This document shows, one piece after another, positions 1 to 7,488 of a stretch of DNA of 20,294 nt. The position numbers and the translations under genes were made by a program. The first letter of the stretch is position 1; each line of letters opens with the position of its first letter. This stretch comes from Candidatus Cloacimonadota bacterium. GTDB taxonomy: Bacteria > Cloacimonadota > Cloacimonadia > Cloacimonadales > TCS61. The notes below the pieces were generated by a model. That model worked only from the letters and a program-made list of their open reading frames with translations. It ran no database searches and was not told the DNA's origin. Location of the stretch: assembly GCA_016931665.1 (NCBI GenBank), contig JAFGEH010000186.1, positions 1 through 20,294 on the forward strand, read 5' to 3'.

Positions 1-30
1 GCCGGCGTCGTCGGCGATATTATCGAATAA
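1..30 (+). CDS. tuf: Elongation factor Tu, 3' end only
   Basis: Reading from base 1, nine codons encode AGVVGDIIE before a TAA stop. EF-Tu proteins end in a closely similar GAGVVxxII(E) strand of the third beta-barrel domain. In many bacteria tuf is the last gene of the str operon (rpsL-rpsG-fusA-tuf), directly before rpsJ, which is the position here. EF-Tu delivers aminoacyl-tRNA to the ribosome as a GTP complex. Only the C-terminus is visible, so nothing can be said about the G domain. The gap to rpsJ is 13 bases, so the two genes are probably on one transcript. Confidence 0.8.
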   Translation, partial: AGVVGDIIE

Positions 31-43
31 ATCGGAGGACAGA

Positions 44-364
44 GTGCCTAAAAATAATACCGAGAATAAGATCAGAATCAAATTGAAAGCTTACGATTTC
101 CGGCTTCTGGATAAATCAGTAGCCGAAATTATTAAAAATACCCGCAACACAGGAGCCAAAATACTAGGCCCCATTCCGTTGCCTACTGAGAAATCTGTCT
201 ATACCGTTTTAAGGTCTCCTCATGTTGACAAGAAGTCCCGGGACCAGTTTCAGATGCTGGTTCATAAAAGACTGATCGATATAGTGAACCCAACCCCCCA
301 GACAACAAGTGCTCTCAAGAAATTAAGCCTGCCGGCGGGTATTCATGTTGAGATCAAGGCTTAA
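44..364 (+). CDS. rpsJ: 30S ribosomal protein S10 (uS10)
   Basis: 106 residues, close to the usual 102-105. The family core is clear: IRIKLKAYDFRLLD, then the GPIPLPTE turn and the RSPHVDKKSRDQF segment. S10 sits in the head of the small subunit. In some bacteria it also works with NusB in transcription antitermination. The start is GTG, placed by a GGAGG Shine-Dalgarno at 34-38. It is the first gene of the S10 block, and only 13 bases separate it from the tuf stop. That leaves no room for the long S10 leader through which L4 regulates this operon in E. coli. Confidence 0.98.
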   Translation: MPKNNTENKIRIKLKAYDFRLLDKSVAEIIKNTRNTGAKILGPIPLPTEKSVYTVLRSPHVDKKSRDQFQMLVHKRLIDIVNPTPQTTSALKKLSLPAGIHVEIKA

Positions 365-375
365 AGGAGTTTGAG

Positions 376-999
376 ATGATAGGGTTACTTGGGAAAAAAA
401 TCGGAATGACTCAGATATTCGATGCCGATGGTCAGTTAATCCCGGTCACGGTGATCAAGGCTGGTCCTTGCCGCGTTGTTAAGAGAAAATTTAAGGATAA
501 GCATGGTTATGACGCGGTTCAAATGGGTTTTGAGGATATTAAAGAAAAGAAAATTACCAAACCCGAAATGGGTCATTTTAAGAAACATAACTCTCCGGCT
601 TTCAGATATCTGCGGGAATTCAGATTAAAGGTATACCGCGATATGGAAGAAGGTGAATTATTGAATGTGGGCATGTTCACAGAAAATGAAATTTTAAAGA
701 TAACCGGAACCTCCAAAGGCAAAGGTTTTACGGGGGTCATGAAAAGGCATAATTATTCAGGTTTTAAGGCAACTCATGGCGTCCATGAATCTTTCCGCGG
801 TCCCGGATCTATTGGTCAATGCGCTACTCCTTCCCGGGTATTTAAGGGTAAACGCCTGCCAGGGCAGCAGGGAGCAGCCCAAATTTCTATAACGAATGTT
901 AAAGTAGTCAAAGTTGATATCGAGAAAAACCTGTTGCTGGTCAAAGGCGCTGTTCCTGGGCATCGCAACGGTTTGCTTATGCTCAAGAAAGAACTTTAA
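376..999 (+). CDS. rplC: 50S ribosomal protein L3 (uL3)
   Basis: 207 residues, normal for the family. It starts with the signature MIGLLGKKIGMTQIF and contains the TGTSKGKGFTGVMKRH segment and the VPGHRNG C-terminal motif. L3 is a primary assembly protein of the large subunit, and its long loop reaches towards the peptidyl transferase centre. That loop reads GSIGQCATP here. In E. coli the corresponding stretch is GSIGQNQTP, whose second Gln (Q150) is methylated by PrmB. By my alignment that position is Ala, so the modification is not expected. The start is ATG after AAAGGAG. Confidence 0.98.
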   Translation: MIGLLGKKIGMTQIFDADGQLIPVTVIKAGPCRVVKRKFKDKHGYDAVQMGFEDIKEKKITKPEMGHFKKHNSPAFRYLREFRLKVYRDMEEGELLNVGMFTENEILKITGTSKGKGFTGVMKRHNYSGFKATHGVHESFRGPGSIGQCATPSRVFKGKRLPGQQGAAQISITNVKVVKVDIEKNLLLVKGAVPGHRNGLLMLKKEL

Positions 1000-1012
1000 T
1001 CTGGAGTAATAA

Positions 1013-1648
1013 ATGTTAAAGGTAAATAAATACTCGCAACAAGGTGAAGATCTGGGTCAGATTGCTTTGCCTGAATGTCTATTCGAAGTAGATACAAAGA
1101 ATCCACGGGCTTTACTTTACGAAGTCATAAAAATGTATCTGGCCAATCAGCGTCAGGGAACTTCAGCGGTTCTCACCCGGGCAGAGGTGCAGGGCAGTAG
1201 CCGGAAATTATTCCGTCAGAAGGGTACGGGGAATGCCCGTCCCGGGAATCTGAGAACACCTGTCAGAGTTGGTGGAGGCAGAGCTTTCGGACCTCAGCCT
1301 AAAGACTGGACCAGAAAAATACCCAAGAAGAAAAAACGGCTTGCTTTAAAGATCGCCCTTAGTGAAAGAGCTAGAGCTAATCAAATTGCTGTGGTTGATT
1401 CCCTGAAATTCGATAAACCTAACACCAAAGCAGCCGTTGATTTATTGAATAAAATTGTACCAGCCAGAAGCAAAACTCTTCTCCTGATTGACGGCAATGA
1501 TCTGTCGGTTATCAAATCCTTCAGTAATATTCCTTATGTGACCATGGACAAAGCAGATTGTATTTTTGCTTATGAAGTTCTCAACAGCAATTTTCTGGTT
1601 ATCACCGAGGATGCCCTGAACAAGATGAAGGAGGTATTTGAGAGATGA
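1013..1648 (+). CDS. rplD: 50S ribosomal protein L4 (uL4)
   Basis: 211 residues, slightly longer than the E. coli 201. The conserved exit-tunnel loop is present (SSRKLFRQKGTGNARPGN, followed by GGGRAFGPQP), as is the KKKKRLALKIALSERA helix. L4 lines the nascent-peptide tunnel. In gamma-proteobacteria it represses its own operon through the rpsJ leader. No such leader fits upstream of rpsJ here, so that control is unlikely. The TGA stop overlaps the rplW start in an ATGA arrangement, which suggests translational coupling. This stop also shows that TGA terminates translation in this organism. Confidence 0.97.
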   Translation: MLKVNKYSQQGEDLGQIALPECLFEVDTKNPRALLYEVIKMYLANQRQGTSAVLTRAEVQGSSRKLFRQKGTGNARPGNLRTPVRVGGGRAFGPQPKDWTRKIPKKKKRLALKIALSERARANQIAVVDSLKFDKPNTKAAVDLLNKIVPARSKTLLLIDGNDLSVIKSFSNIPYVTMDKADCIFAYEVLNSNFLVITEDALNKMKEVFER

Positions 1649-1932
1649 AACATCCCAGAGAAATCCTGATTGCACCTCTGATTTCGGAGAAATCTACAGC
1701 TTTACAGCATTCTCACAACTGCTATACTTTTAAGGTCAGTCTCAATGCCAATAAAATTGAGATTCAACATGCAATAGAAAAAATATTCAACGTCCATGTT
1801 ATTAACGTAAATACTTTCAGACAGCGTGGTAAGGTAAAGCGCATGGGTAGATATTCAGGCAAAAGAACCGACTGGAAAAAGGCAATTGTCAGATTGAAAC
1901 CAGGTGATTCCATTGCCGATTTTGAATCATAG
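1645..1932 (+). CDS. rplW: 50S ribosomal protein L23 (uL23)
   Basis: 95 residues, typical length. The opening ILIAPLISEKST and the central KIEIQHAIEKIFNVHVINVNT are family hallmarks, followed by the basic RQRGKVKRMGR loop. L23 sits at the tunnel exit and docks trigger factor and SRP. The start overlaps the rplD stop by four bases. Its Shine-Dalgarno AAGGAGGT (1628-1635) lies inside the end of rplD. Confidence 0.97.
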   Translation: MKHPREILIAPLISEKSTALQHSHNCYTFKVSLNANKIEIQHAIEKIFNVHVINVNTFRQRGKVKRMGRYSGKRTDWKKAIVRLKPGDSIADFES

Positions 1933-1946
1933 AAAAGGATAAGGAA

Positions 1947-2774
1947 ATGGCTATCAAGAAATATAAACCAATAACCCCAACCATGAGGTTCAAAACCGGT
2001 TTCACTTTTGAAGAGATCACTAGAAAAGAACCGGAAGAAAGTCTCATCAAGCCTCTGCCTCAAAAAGCAGGACGCAACAATCAGGGCCGGATTACCTGTC
2101 GTCATCGGGGAGGCGGTCATAAGCGTCAATATCGGATCATAGATTTCAAGAGAGATAAGAGAGATATACCGGCCAAAGTGGCAACCATTGAATATGATCC
2201 CAATCGCAGCGCCAGAATTGCTCTGCTGCATTATGCGGATGGTGAGAAACGTTATATACTGGCACCGATGGGCATCAAAGTAGGCGATCAGGTGAAAGCC
2301 GGAGCCAAGGCCGAGATCAGGGTCGGGAATGCCATGCCGTTGGACCGTATTCCTCTGGGCTCCATCATTCATAATATTGAATTCAAGCCCGGCAGGGGTG
2401 GGCAGCTGGCCCGTAGTGCCGGCTCCTATGGTCAGGTCATTGCCCGGGAAGATAATTATGTCCATATCCGGATGCCTTCTAATGATGTTCATCTTCTTCG
2501 CAAAGAATGCTATGCTACAATTGGCCAGGTCGGAAATGCGGAACATAATTCCATCGTTCTCGGTAAAGCGGGTCGTAAGCGCTGGCTCGGTATCCGTCCG
2601 TCCGTTCGCGGCGTAGCCATGAATCCACACGACCATCCTATGGGTGGCGGGGAAGCAAAAACTTCCGGTGGTGGTCACCCGGTTTCTCCCTGGGGTGTAC
2701 TGGCTAAAGGCGGAAAAACTAGAAAGACACATAAATACTCAGAGAAATATATAATTAAATCCAAGAAAAAATAA
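1947..2774 (+). CDS. rplB: 50S ribosomal protein L2 (uL2)
   Basis: 275 residues, as expected. Recognisable segments are GRNNQGRITCRHRGGGHKR, the YDPNRSARIALLHY strand, LARSAGSYGQV and the C-terminal KTRK tail. L2 is essential for subunit association and supports the peptidyl transferase centre. The conserved loop reads NPHDHPMGGGE. The Asp and first His (D228 and H229 in E. coli) are kept, while the His that follows Pro (H231 in E. coli) is Met. From memory the same DHPM form is common in Bacteroidota, so it is probably a lineage marker and not a defect. Confidence 0.98.
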   Translation: MAIKKYKPITPTMRFKTGFTFEEITRKEPEESLIKPLPQKAGRNNQGRITCRHRGGGHKRQYRIIDFKRDKRDIPAKVATIEYDPNRSARIALLHYADGEKRYILAPMGIKVGDQVKAGAKAEIRVGNAMPLDRIPLGSIIHNIEFKPGRGGQLARSAGSYGQVIAREDNYVHIRMPSNDVHLLRKECYATIGQVGNAEHNSIVLGKAGRKRWLGIRPSVRGVAMNPHDHPMGGGEAKTSGGGHPVSPWGVLAKGGKTRKTHKYSEKYIIKSKKK

Positions 2775-2789
2775 AGGGATAGGAAGGTT

Positions 2790-3062
2790 ATGGCACGTTC
2801 AATCAAAAAAGGACCTTTTGTCGACTCGCATCTGGAGAAGAAGGTTGATGTCCTGAATGCTGAGAGCAAAAAACAGGTTATCAAAACCTGGTCCAGACGT
2901 TCAACTATTCTGCCAAAATTCGTGGAACATACTTTTGCAGTTTACAATGGCAAGAAATTTGTGCCTGTTTATGTAAACGAAAATATGGTAGGGCATAAAT
3001 TAGGAGAATTTTCTCCCACAAGAACATTCCGTGGTCACAAGGATAAGACCAAGAAAAAATAG
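2790..3062 (+). CDS. rpsS: 30S ribosomal protein S19 (uS19)
   Basis: 90 residues, normal length. The signature opening MARSIKKGPFVD, the TWSRRSTILPKFVEHTFAVYNGK core and the HKLGEFSPTRTFRGH motif are all present. S19 lies in the head of the 30S subunit, pairs with S13 and contacts the A-site finger of the 50S subunit. The ATG start follows an AGGAAGG-type ribosome binding site, 15 bases after the rplB stop. Confidence 0.98.
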   Translation: MARSIKKGPFVDSHLEKKVDVLNAESKKQVIKTWSRRSTILPKFVEHTFAVYNGKKFVPVYVNENMVGHKLGEFSPTRTFRGHKDKTKKK

Positions 3063-3087
3063 CTAAATTGAAAAGGGAGCCAAGATA

Positions 3088-3426
3088 ATGGGAGCAATAG
3101 CTAGAGTTCGGAACTTAAGGGGCTCTGCACGGAAGGCCAGATTGGTATTAGATTTAATCCGCGGCAAATCTGTGCCGGAAGCTCAAAAGATATTGAGTTT
3201 TTCCAAGAAAAGGGTTGCTGATGATGTTGCGAAACTACTGAAGTCAGCAGTGGCCAATGCCAGCCAGAAAGAAAGCAAGACCGAAATCGACGATATGTTC
3301 GTAAGCAAAGTCTTCGCGGATGATGGTCCGATCATGAAACGTTACCGTCCTCGCGCCCATGGCCGGGCAAATGTTATAAGACGCAGAACTTGTCATATCA
3401 CCTTAGAGATCATGGGCAAAGAGTAG
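3088..3426 (+). CDS. rplV: 50S ribosomal protein L22 (uL22)
   Basis: 112 residues, typical. The helix SARKARLVLDLIRGKSVPEAQKIL is diagnostic, and the beta-hairpin loop that reaches into the exit tunnel is present (DDGPIMKRYRPRAHGRANVIRRRTCHITL). Changes in this hairpin confer macrolide resistance in other bacteria. None of the known loop deletions is apparent here. The N-terminus is short, beginning directly at MGAIARVRNLRG after a GGGAG ribosome binding site. Confidence 0.97.
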   Translation: MGAIARVRNLRGSARKARLVLDLIRGKSVPEAQKILSFSKKRVADDVAKLLKSAVANASQKESKTEIDDMFVSKVFADDGPIMKRYRPRAHGRANVIRRRTCHITLEIMGKE

Positions 3427-3435
3427 GAGGAAAAT

Positions 3436-4083
3436 TTGGGACAGAAAGTAAATCCGATCGGATACAGATTAGGTATAAATAAAGATAGTTCGTCTCTCTG
3501 GTTCGGTACCAAGGAAGAATTTATCGACAGCTTCCATGAAGACCTGAAGATCAGAAAATATATCATCAATCGAATGCCCGATGCCATGGTATCAAGGATT
3601 GCCATAGAGAGGAAAACGAAATCAGTTACTGTTGACATACATACAGCCAGACCCGGGCAAGTAATAGGAAGAAAGGGTGCCGAGATCGAGAAGTTGAGGA
3701 ATGAACTTTCTGTTCTAGTTAATAAGGACAGGGATAATTCCATAAGTGTATTCGTTAATGTACAGGAAATCAAGGATCCCTGGATGGATGCTGCCCTGGT
3801 AGGTCAGGAAATTGCCAGACAGATCAAACAGCGGGTTTCTTTTCGCCGGGCCATGAAATTTTCCATTCGCAATACCATGCGCAGCGGTGCCCAGGGAATC
3901 AAGATCATTTGCTCTGGACGACTGGGGGGTGCCGAGATGGCTCGCACAGAAAGATATCAGGAAGGCCGGACTCCTTTACATACTCTCAGGGCGGATATTG
4001 ATTACGCTCTCATTGTTGTAACCACTACTTATGGTACGATTGGGATCAAGGTGTGGATTTATAAAGGCGATATTTTACACTAA
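3436..4083 (+). CDS. rpsC: 30S ribosomal protein S3 (uS3)
   Basis: 215 residues, normal. It opens with GQKVNPIGYRLGI, has the KH-type RNA-binding motif PGQVIGRKGAEIEKLR, and ends in the TTTYGTIGIKVWIYKGDI C-terminal domain. S3 guards the mRNA entry channel with S4 and S5 and has helicase activity in other species. The start codon is TTG. It is placed by the family's invariant N-terminus and a strong TAGGAGG at 3424-3430. It lies 9 bases after the rplV stop. Confidence 0.97.
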   Translation: MGQKVNPIGYRLGINKDSSSLWFGTKEEFIDSFHEDLKIRKYIINRMPDAMVSRIAIERKTKSVTVDIHTARPGQVIGRKGAEIEKLRNELSVLVNKDRDNSISVFVNVQEIKDPWMDAALVGQEIARQIKQRVSFRRAMKFSIRNTMRSGAQGIKIICSGRLGGAEMARTERYQEGRTPLHTLRADIDYALIVVTTTYGTIGIKVWIYKGDILH

Positions 4084-4095
4084 GGGGAAAGTACA

Positions 4096-4512
4096 ATGTT
4101 AGCACCAAAGAAGATTAAATATAGAAAAAGACAGAAAGGCCGCAGAACTGGTCTGGCTTACTCAGGCAGTACTATCAGTTTTGGTGATTTTGCCATCATC
4201 TCGCAGGATGCCGGCTGGATCACCAGTCGTCAGATAGAATCTGCACGTGTAGCTATCACCAGAAGAATGCGTCGTGCCGGGAAACTGTGGATTAGGATCT
4301 TTCCAGATAAACCCGTAACCAAGAAGCCGGCTGAAACCAGAATGGGTAAAGGAAAAGGCTCTCCCGAATATTGGGTGGCTGTGGTTAAACCCGGCCGTAT
4401 AATGTTTGAATTTGAAGGTGTCACCATGGATGTTGCCAAAGAAGCGGCTCGGCTTGCCTCTCATAAATTGCCCGTCAAGACTAAAATGATCATAAGAGAG
4501 GGAGTAGAATAA
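4096..4512 (+). CDS. rplP: 50S ribosomal protein L16 (uL16)
   Basis: 138 residues, as expected. Recognisable parts are MLAPKKIKYRKRQKGR, the ITSRQIESARVAITRRMRR helix, WIRIFPDKPVTKKPAETRMGKGKG and the PGRIMFE strand. L16 binds near the A-site tRNA elbow and organises helices 38-42 of 23S rRNA. The stop TAA shares one base with the ATG of rpmC (TAATG), so the two genes are coupled. Confidence 0.98.
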   Translation: MLAPKKIKYRKRQKGRRTGLAYSGSTISFGDFAIISQDAGWITSRQIESARVAITRRMRRAGKLWIRIFPDKPVTKKPAETRMGKGKGSPEYWVAVVKPGRIMFEFEGVTMDVAKEAARLASHKLPVKTKMIIREGVE

Positions 4513-4715
4513 TGAAAACCTCCGAACTTCGTGAATTGTCTTTGGATGAATTACAACAGAAATTGAATGATTCCCAGCAGGAGATGTTCAACCTGAATTT
4601 TCAGAAAGCTTTGAACCGCCTGGAGAATAAAATGCGCCTGAAAGTTGTTAAAAAAGATATCGCCCGGATTCTGACGTTAATAACGGAACGTCAGACGAAC
4701 GAGATAGAGAAATAA
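4512..4715 (+). CDS. rpmC: 50S ribosomal protein L29 (uL29)
   Basis: 67 residues, typical of this small two-helix protein. It has the SELRELSLDELQQKLNDSQQEMFNL helix and the LKVVKKDIARILTLITER helix found across the family. L29 sits next to L23 at the tunnel exit. The Shine-Dalgarno GAGGGAG lies within the last codons of rplP, and the genes overlap by one base. Confidence 0.96.
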   Translation: MKTSELRELSLDELQQKLNDSQQEMFNLNFQKALNRLENKMRLKVVKKDIARILTLITERQTNEIEK

Positions 4716-4724
4716 GAGGTGAAC

Positions 4725-4979
4725 ATGGCACAGGGAAGAAAGCTGACAAAAAGAGGAGTTGTTACCAGTGACATCATGGATAAAACAATAGTGGTCAAGG
4801 TTGAACGCCAGTTCAAACATGCACTCTATAAAAAAATCGTTCGCCGGCATAAGAATTTCAAGGCTCATGATGAAAATAATGAATGCAAAATTGGCGATAT
4901 CGTGGAAATTCAAGAAAGCAGACCCATCAGCAAAGACAAGAAATGGGTACTCAGCCAAATAATTGAAAGAAGCAAATAA
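4725..4979 (+). CDS. rpsQ: 30S ribosomal protein S17 (uS17)
   Basis: 84 residues from the chosen ATG, the same length as in E. coli. The OB-fold signatures are present: GVVTSDIMDKTIVVKVER, then AHDENNECKIGDIVEIQESRPIS and the KW strand. A GTG six bases upstream (4719) could add two residues, but AGAGGTGA at 4715-4722 is spaced correctly for the ATG and would overlap the GTG. S17 is a primary binder of 16S rRNA. It is the last gene of the classical S10 operon. Confidence 0.95.
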   Translation: MAQGRKLTKRGVVTSDIMDKTIVVKVERQFKHALYKKIVRRHKNFKAHDENNECKIGDIVEIQESRPISKDKKWVLSQIIERSK

Positions 4980-4990
4980 GGAGCCTGAAA

Positions 4991-5359
4991 ATGATCCAAG
5001 CTCAAACCATATTGACGGTGGCAGATAATTCCGGAGCTAAAAAGGCTATGTGCATTAAAGTTCCCGGTGGTTCCGGACGCAGATATGCCAGTCTGGGTGA
5101 TGTGATTGTGATTGCCATAAAATCTGCCGTTCCCAATGGTAAGGTAAAAAAGGGCACAGTAGTCAAGGCAGTTGTGGTTAGAACTCATAAAGAAGTAGGT
5201 CGTAAAGACGGCACATATATCCGCTTTGACGATAATGCAGCTGTAATTATTGATGACCGTGGTGAACCGGTTGCAACCCGAATTTTCGGACCCGTAGCCC
5301 GGGAGTTGAGGGAACATCACTATATGAAGATAGTATCCCTGGCCCCCGAGGTTCTCTAG
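4991..5359 (+). CDS. rplN: 50S ribosomal protein L14 (uL14)
   Basis: 122 residues, the standard size. It starts with MIQAQTILTVADNSGAKKA and keeps GDVIVIAIKSAVPNGKVKKG, YIRFDDNAAVII and the C-terminal GPVARELRE helix. L14 forms intersubunit bridges with 16S rRNA and is a docking site for the silencing factor RsfS. It is the first gene of the spc block. The gap from rpsQ is 11 bases, so there is no separate promoter region of any size. Confidence 0.98.
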   Translation: MIQAQTILTVADNSGAKKAMCIKVPGGSGRRYASLGDVIVIAIKSAVPNGKVKKGTVVKAVVVRTHKEVGRKDGTYIRFDDNAAVIIDDRGEPVATRIFGPVARELREHHYMKIVSLAPEVL

Positions 5360-5368
5360 GAGAAAATC

Positions 5369-5710
5369 ATGGCACAAGAAAACAAAAATGAAACCAGAAA
5401 AAAGATGAGAATAAAAAAAGGCGACACGGTTGTTGTAATCACTGGTAAGTACAAAGGAGTCAAAGGCAAAGTACTCAAAGCTTTTCCTAAAGACAGCACA
5501 GTGATCGTAGAAAGAGTGAATTTTATTAAAAGACACACTCGTCCCAACCAGCAGAATCAGCAGGGGGGTATCGTTGAAAAAGAAGCGCCCATCAATGTTT
5601 CCAATGTGAAACTTTTCAACGAGAAACTGAATGATGTAACCCGGGCTGTTTATAAGCAGGCTGGAGACAGTAGAATCAGGGTTTGTAAGAAAACCGGTGA
5701 TGAAATCTAA
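5369..5710 (+). CDS. rplX: 50S ribosomal protein L24 (uL24)
   Basis: 113 residues with the KOW motif near the start of the core (KKGDTVVVITGKYKGVKGKV), then ERVNFIKRH and the GGIVEKEAPI strand. L24 is one of two proteins that initiate 50S assembly. The usual start corresponds to Met13 (MRIKKGDT). Here a charged 12-residue N-terminal extension precedes it. The longer form is supported by TAGGAGA just before the first ATG and by the lack of any ribosome binding site before Met13. Confidence 0.96.
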   Translation: MAQENKNETRKKMRIKKGDTVVVITGKYKGVKGKVLKAFPKDSTVIVERVNFIKRHTRPNQQNQQGGIVEKEAPINVSNVKLFNEKLNDVTRAVYKQAGDSRIRVCKKTGDEI

Positions 5711-5720
5711 AGGAGTAACC

Positions 5721-6260
5721 ATGAACCGCTTACGTGAAAAATACATTAATGAAGTCATACCGGCATTGATGAAGCAGTTCGCCTACGATAATGTTAATCA
5801 GCTTCCCAAGCTACAGAAGGTTTCCATAAATATGGGAGTCGGTGCAGCTACTCAGAATAAAGCTTTACTCGATAATGCCGTCAAGGATCTGACGATAATT
5901 ACGGGACGCAAACCGGTTATAACCAAAGCCAAGAAATCCATATCCAATTTCAAATTGAGAAAGGGAATGCCAATTGGCTGTATGGTTACTCTCCGAGGTG
6001 AGATCATGTATGAATTTCTGGATCGGCTCATCAGTATCGTAATTCCCAGGGTAAGAGATTTCCGGGGTCTTTCCGCCAAAGCCTTCGATGGTAGAGGAAA
6101 TTATTCGCTTGGTATCAAGGAACAAACAGTATTTCCAGAAATAGAATATGATAAAATTGATGCGATCAGAGGTATGAATATTTCGATCACTACTTCTGCC
6201 AGAAATGATGAAGAAGGAAGGCAACTACTGCTTTCCCTGGGAATGCCATTTAAAAAATAG
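5721..6260 (+). CDS. rplE: 50S ribosomal protein L5 (uL5)
   Basis: 179 residues from the chosen ATG, identical in length to E. coli L5. Core signatures are QLPKLQKVSINMGVGAA, TGRKPVITKAKKSISNFKLR, RLISIVIPRVRDFRG and the YSLGIKEQTVFPEI strand. L5 anchors 5S rRNA in the central protuberance and contacts P-site tRNA. In-frame starts upstream (from 5697) would overlap rplX. AAAGGAG at 5709-5715 is correctly spaced only for the ATG at 5721. Confidence 0.97.
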   Translation: MNRLREKYINEVIPALMKQFAYDNVNQLPKLQKVSINMGVGAATQNKALLDNAVKDLTIITGRKPVITKAKKSISNFKLRKGMPIGCMVTLRGEIMYEFLDRLISIVIPRVRDFRGLSAKAFDGRGNYSLGIKEQTVFPEIEYDKIDAIRGMNISITTSARNDEEGRQLLLSLGMPFKK

Positions 6261-6277
6261 TAATAAAGGGGATTAAT

Positions 6278-6463
6278 TTGGCTAAAAAATCATTAATTGC
6301 AAAACAGAAAAGAACTCCGAAGTTCGCTGTCAGAAAATATAACAGATGCAAAATCTGTGGTCGTCCCAGAGGGTTCATACGCGATTTTGGCATCTGCCGC
6401 CTCTGTTTCCGGGACCTTGCCCAGAAAGGGGATATACCCGGTATCAGAAAGGCCAGTTGGTAG
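6278..6463 (+). CDS. rpsN: 30S ribosomal protein S14, zinc-binding type Z (uS14)
   Basis: 61 residues, the length of the short zinc-binding S14 form; the zinc-free form is about 100. Four cysteines form the zinc ribbon, at residues 24, 27, 40 and 43 (CKIC and CRLC). The GRPRGFIRDFGICRLCFRDLA core and the GIRKASW C-terminus are diagnostic. S14 packs in the 30S head next to S3 and S10. The start is TTG at 6278, behind AAAGGGG. A zinc-free paralogue used during zinc starvation could exist elsewhere in the genome but is not in this window. Confidence 0.97.
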   Translation: MAKKSLIAKQKRTPKFAVRKYNRCKICGRPRGFIRDFGICRLCFRDLAQKGDIPGIRKASW

Positions 6464-6475
6464 AAAGGAGAAATC

Positions 6476-6889
6476 ATGAGTATAACAGATCCAATTGCTG
6501 ATGCAATAACCAAAATCAGAAATGCCTACCTGGCGAAACATAAAACGGTTACTATCAATCACAGCAAACTGGCGGAAGCCATCGTCAAGATTCTGGCTGA
6601 TGAAAATTTCATTAACAGCTACGAACTGGTGGAAAGAGAACCGGAAAAGAAAATCTACCGCAAACAGATATTTGTCAATCTGAGATATACCAACAGTGGC
6701 AAGCCCGTATTACGCGGTATAGAAAGGATCAGCCGTCCCGGACTGAGAGTTTATGTCAACTCCGGGAAGGTGCCTTCAGTTTATAATAATACAGGTTGTG
6801 CCATTTTAACAACTAGCCATGGCGTAATGGTCGACCGCGATGCCCGTAAGCAGAATCTGGGCGGCGAATACGTTTGTAAAGTCTGGTAA
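6476..6889 (+). CDS. rpsH: 30S ribosomal protein S8 (uS8)
   Basis: 137 residues, a few longer than usual. It opens with the typical DPIADAITKIRNAYLAKH and ends with GCAILTTSHGVMVDRDARKQNLGGEYVCKVW, which includes the conserved STS-like loop region in the form TTS. S8 binds the central domain of 16S rRNA. In E. coli it represses the spc operon by binding near the rplE start. I see no obvious copy of that site here and did not fold the region. ATG follows AAAGGAG. Confidence 0.97.
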   Translation: MSITDPIADAITKIRNAYLAKHKTVTINHSKLAEAIVKILADENFINSYELVEREPEKKIYRKQIFVNLRYTNSGKPVLRGIERISRPGLRVYVNSGKVPSVYNNTGCAILTTSHGVMVDRDARKQNLGGEYVCKVW

Positions 6890-6901
6890 GGGAGACACAT
6901 C

Positions 6902-7474
6902 ATGTCAAGAATTGGTAGAATTCCAATAAAAATACCGGCTGCTGTCAAGGTGGAGATCAACAAGGAATCGGTATCAGTATCTGGTCCAAAAGGTAAGCTG
7001 AGTTATAACCTGAAACCAGGAATTATTGTCGAAAATAAGGCCGGAGAGATCCTGGTTAATCGCAGTGAGGATACCAGGGAGTTGAAAGCATTTCACGGCT
7101 TAACGAGAGCTCTACTGAATAATATGGTGACTGGTGTAACGGAAGGTTATCTCCGCATCCTTCAGGTCATTGGTACCGGCTATTCAGCCGAAAGAGTAGG
7201 ACCCTGGTTGAAGCTCACCCTGGGTTATTCTCATGATATTCTAATTGAAATTCCGGAAGGAATTACTGTGGAAGCAGAAGCAGTTCCCAGACGTGATCAG
7301 GGCGCTCTGGGAGTGCAGTCACTGATCAGGGTATCAGGAATTAACAAAGAAGATGTCGGCAAATTTGCAGCCGAAATCCGAGCCTGCCGTCCCCCGGCTC
7401 CCAATTTCAAAGGTAAAGGCATTCGCTGGCTGGGAGAGCATGTTCGCATAGTATCCAAGGCCGGAACCGCCTAA
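6902..7474 (+). CDS. rplF: 50S ribosomal protein L6 (uL6)
   Basis: 190 residues against about 177-180 usually. Both duplicated L6 domains are recognisable. The first opens with MSRIGRIPIKIPAAVKV and the VSGPKGKLSYNL strand. The second carries the LTLGYSHDILIEIPEGI strand, GINKEDVGKFAAEIRACRPP and the KGKGIRW motif. L6 lies by the sarcin-ricin loop and the factor-binding site. The start is ATG after GGGAG, 12 bases past the rpsH stop. Confidence 0.98.
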   Translation: MSRIGRIPIKIPAAVKVEINKESVSVSGPKGKLSYNLKPGIIVENKAGEILVNRSEDTRELKAFHGLTRALLNNMVTGVTEGYLRILQVIGTGYSAERVGPWLKLTLGYSHDILIEIPEGITVEAEAVPRRDQGALGVQSLIRVSGINKEDVGKFAAEIRACRPPAPNFKGKGIRWLGEHVRIVSKAGTA

Positions 7475-7488
7475 ATATTGAGGAAATA

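Noticed and set aside
31..43. Leader or attenuator before rpsJ.
   Set aside because: Only 13 bases separate tuf and rpsJ, and they are taken up by the ribosome binding site.
1764..2732. Long open frame on the minus strand across rplW and rplB.
   Set aside because: It lies opposite two certain ribosomal genes, has no ribosome binding site or family likeness, and is typical of an antisense shadow of highly biased coding sequence.
4910..5758. Long open frame on the minus strand across rplN and rplX.
   Set aside because: It lies fully opposite conserved ribosomal genes, and its translation is low-complexity and hydrophobic with no recognisable domain.
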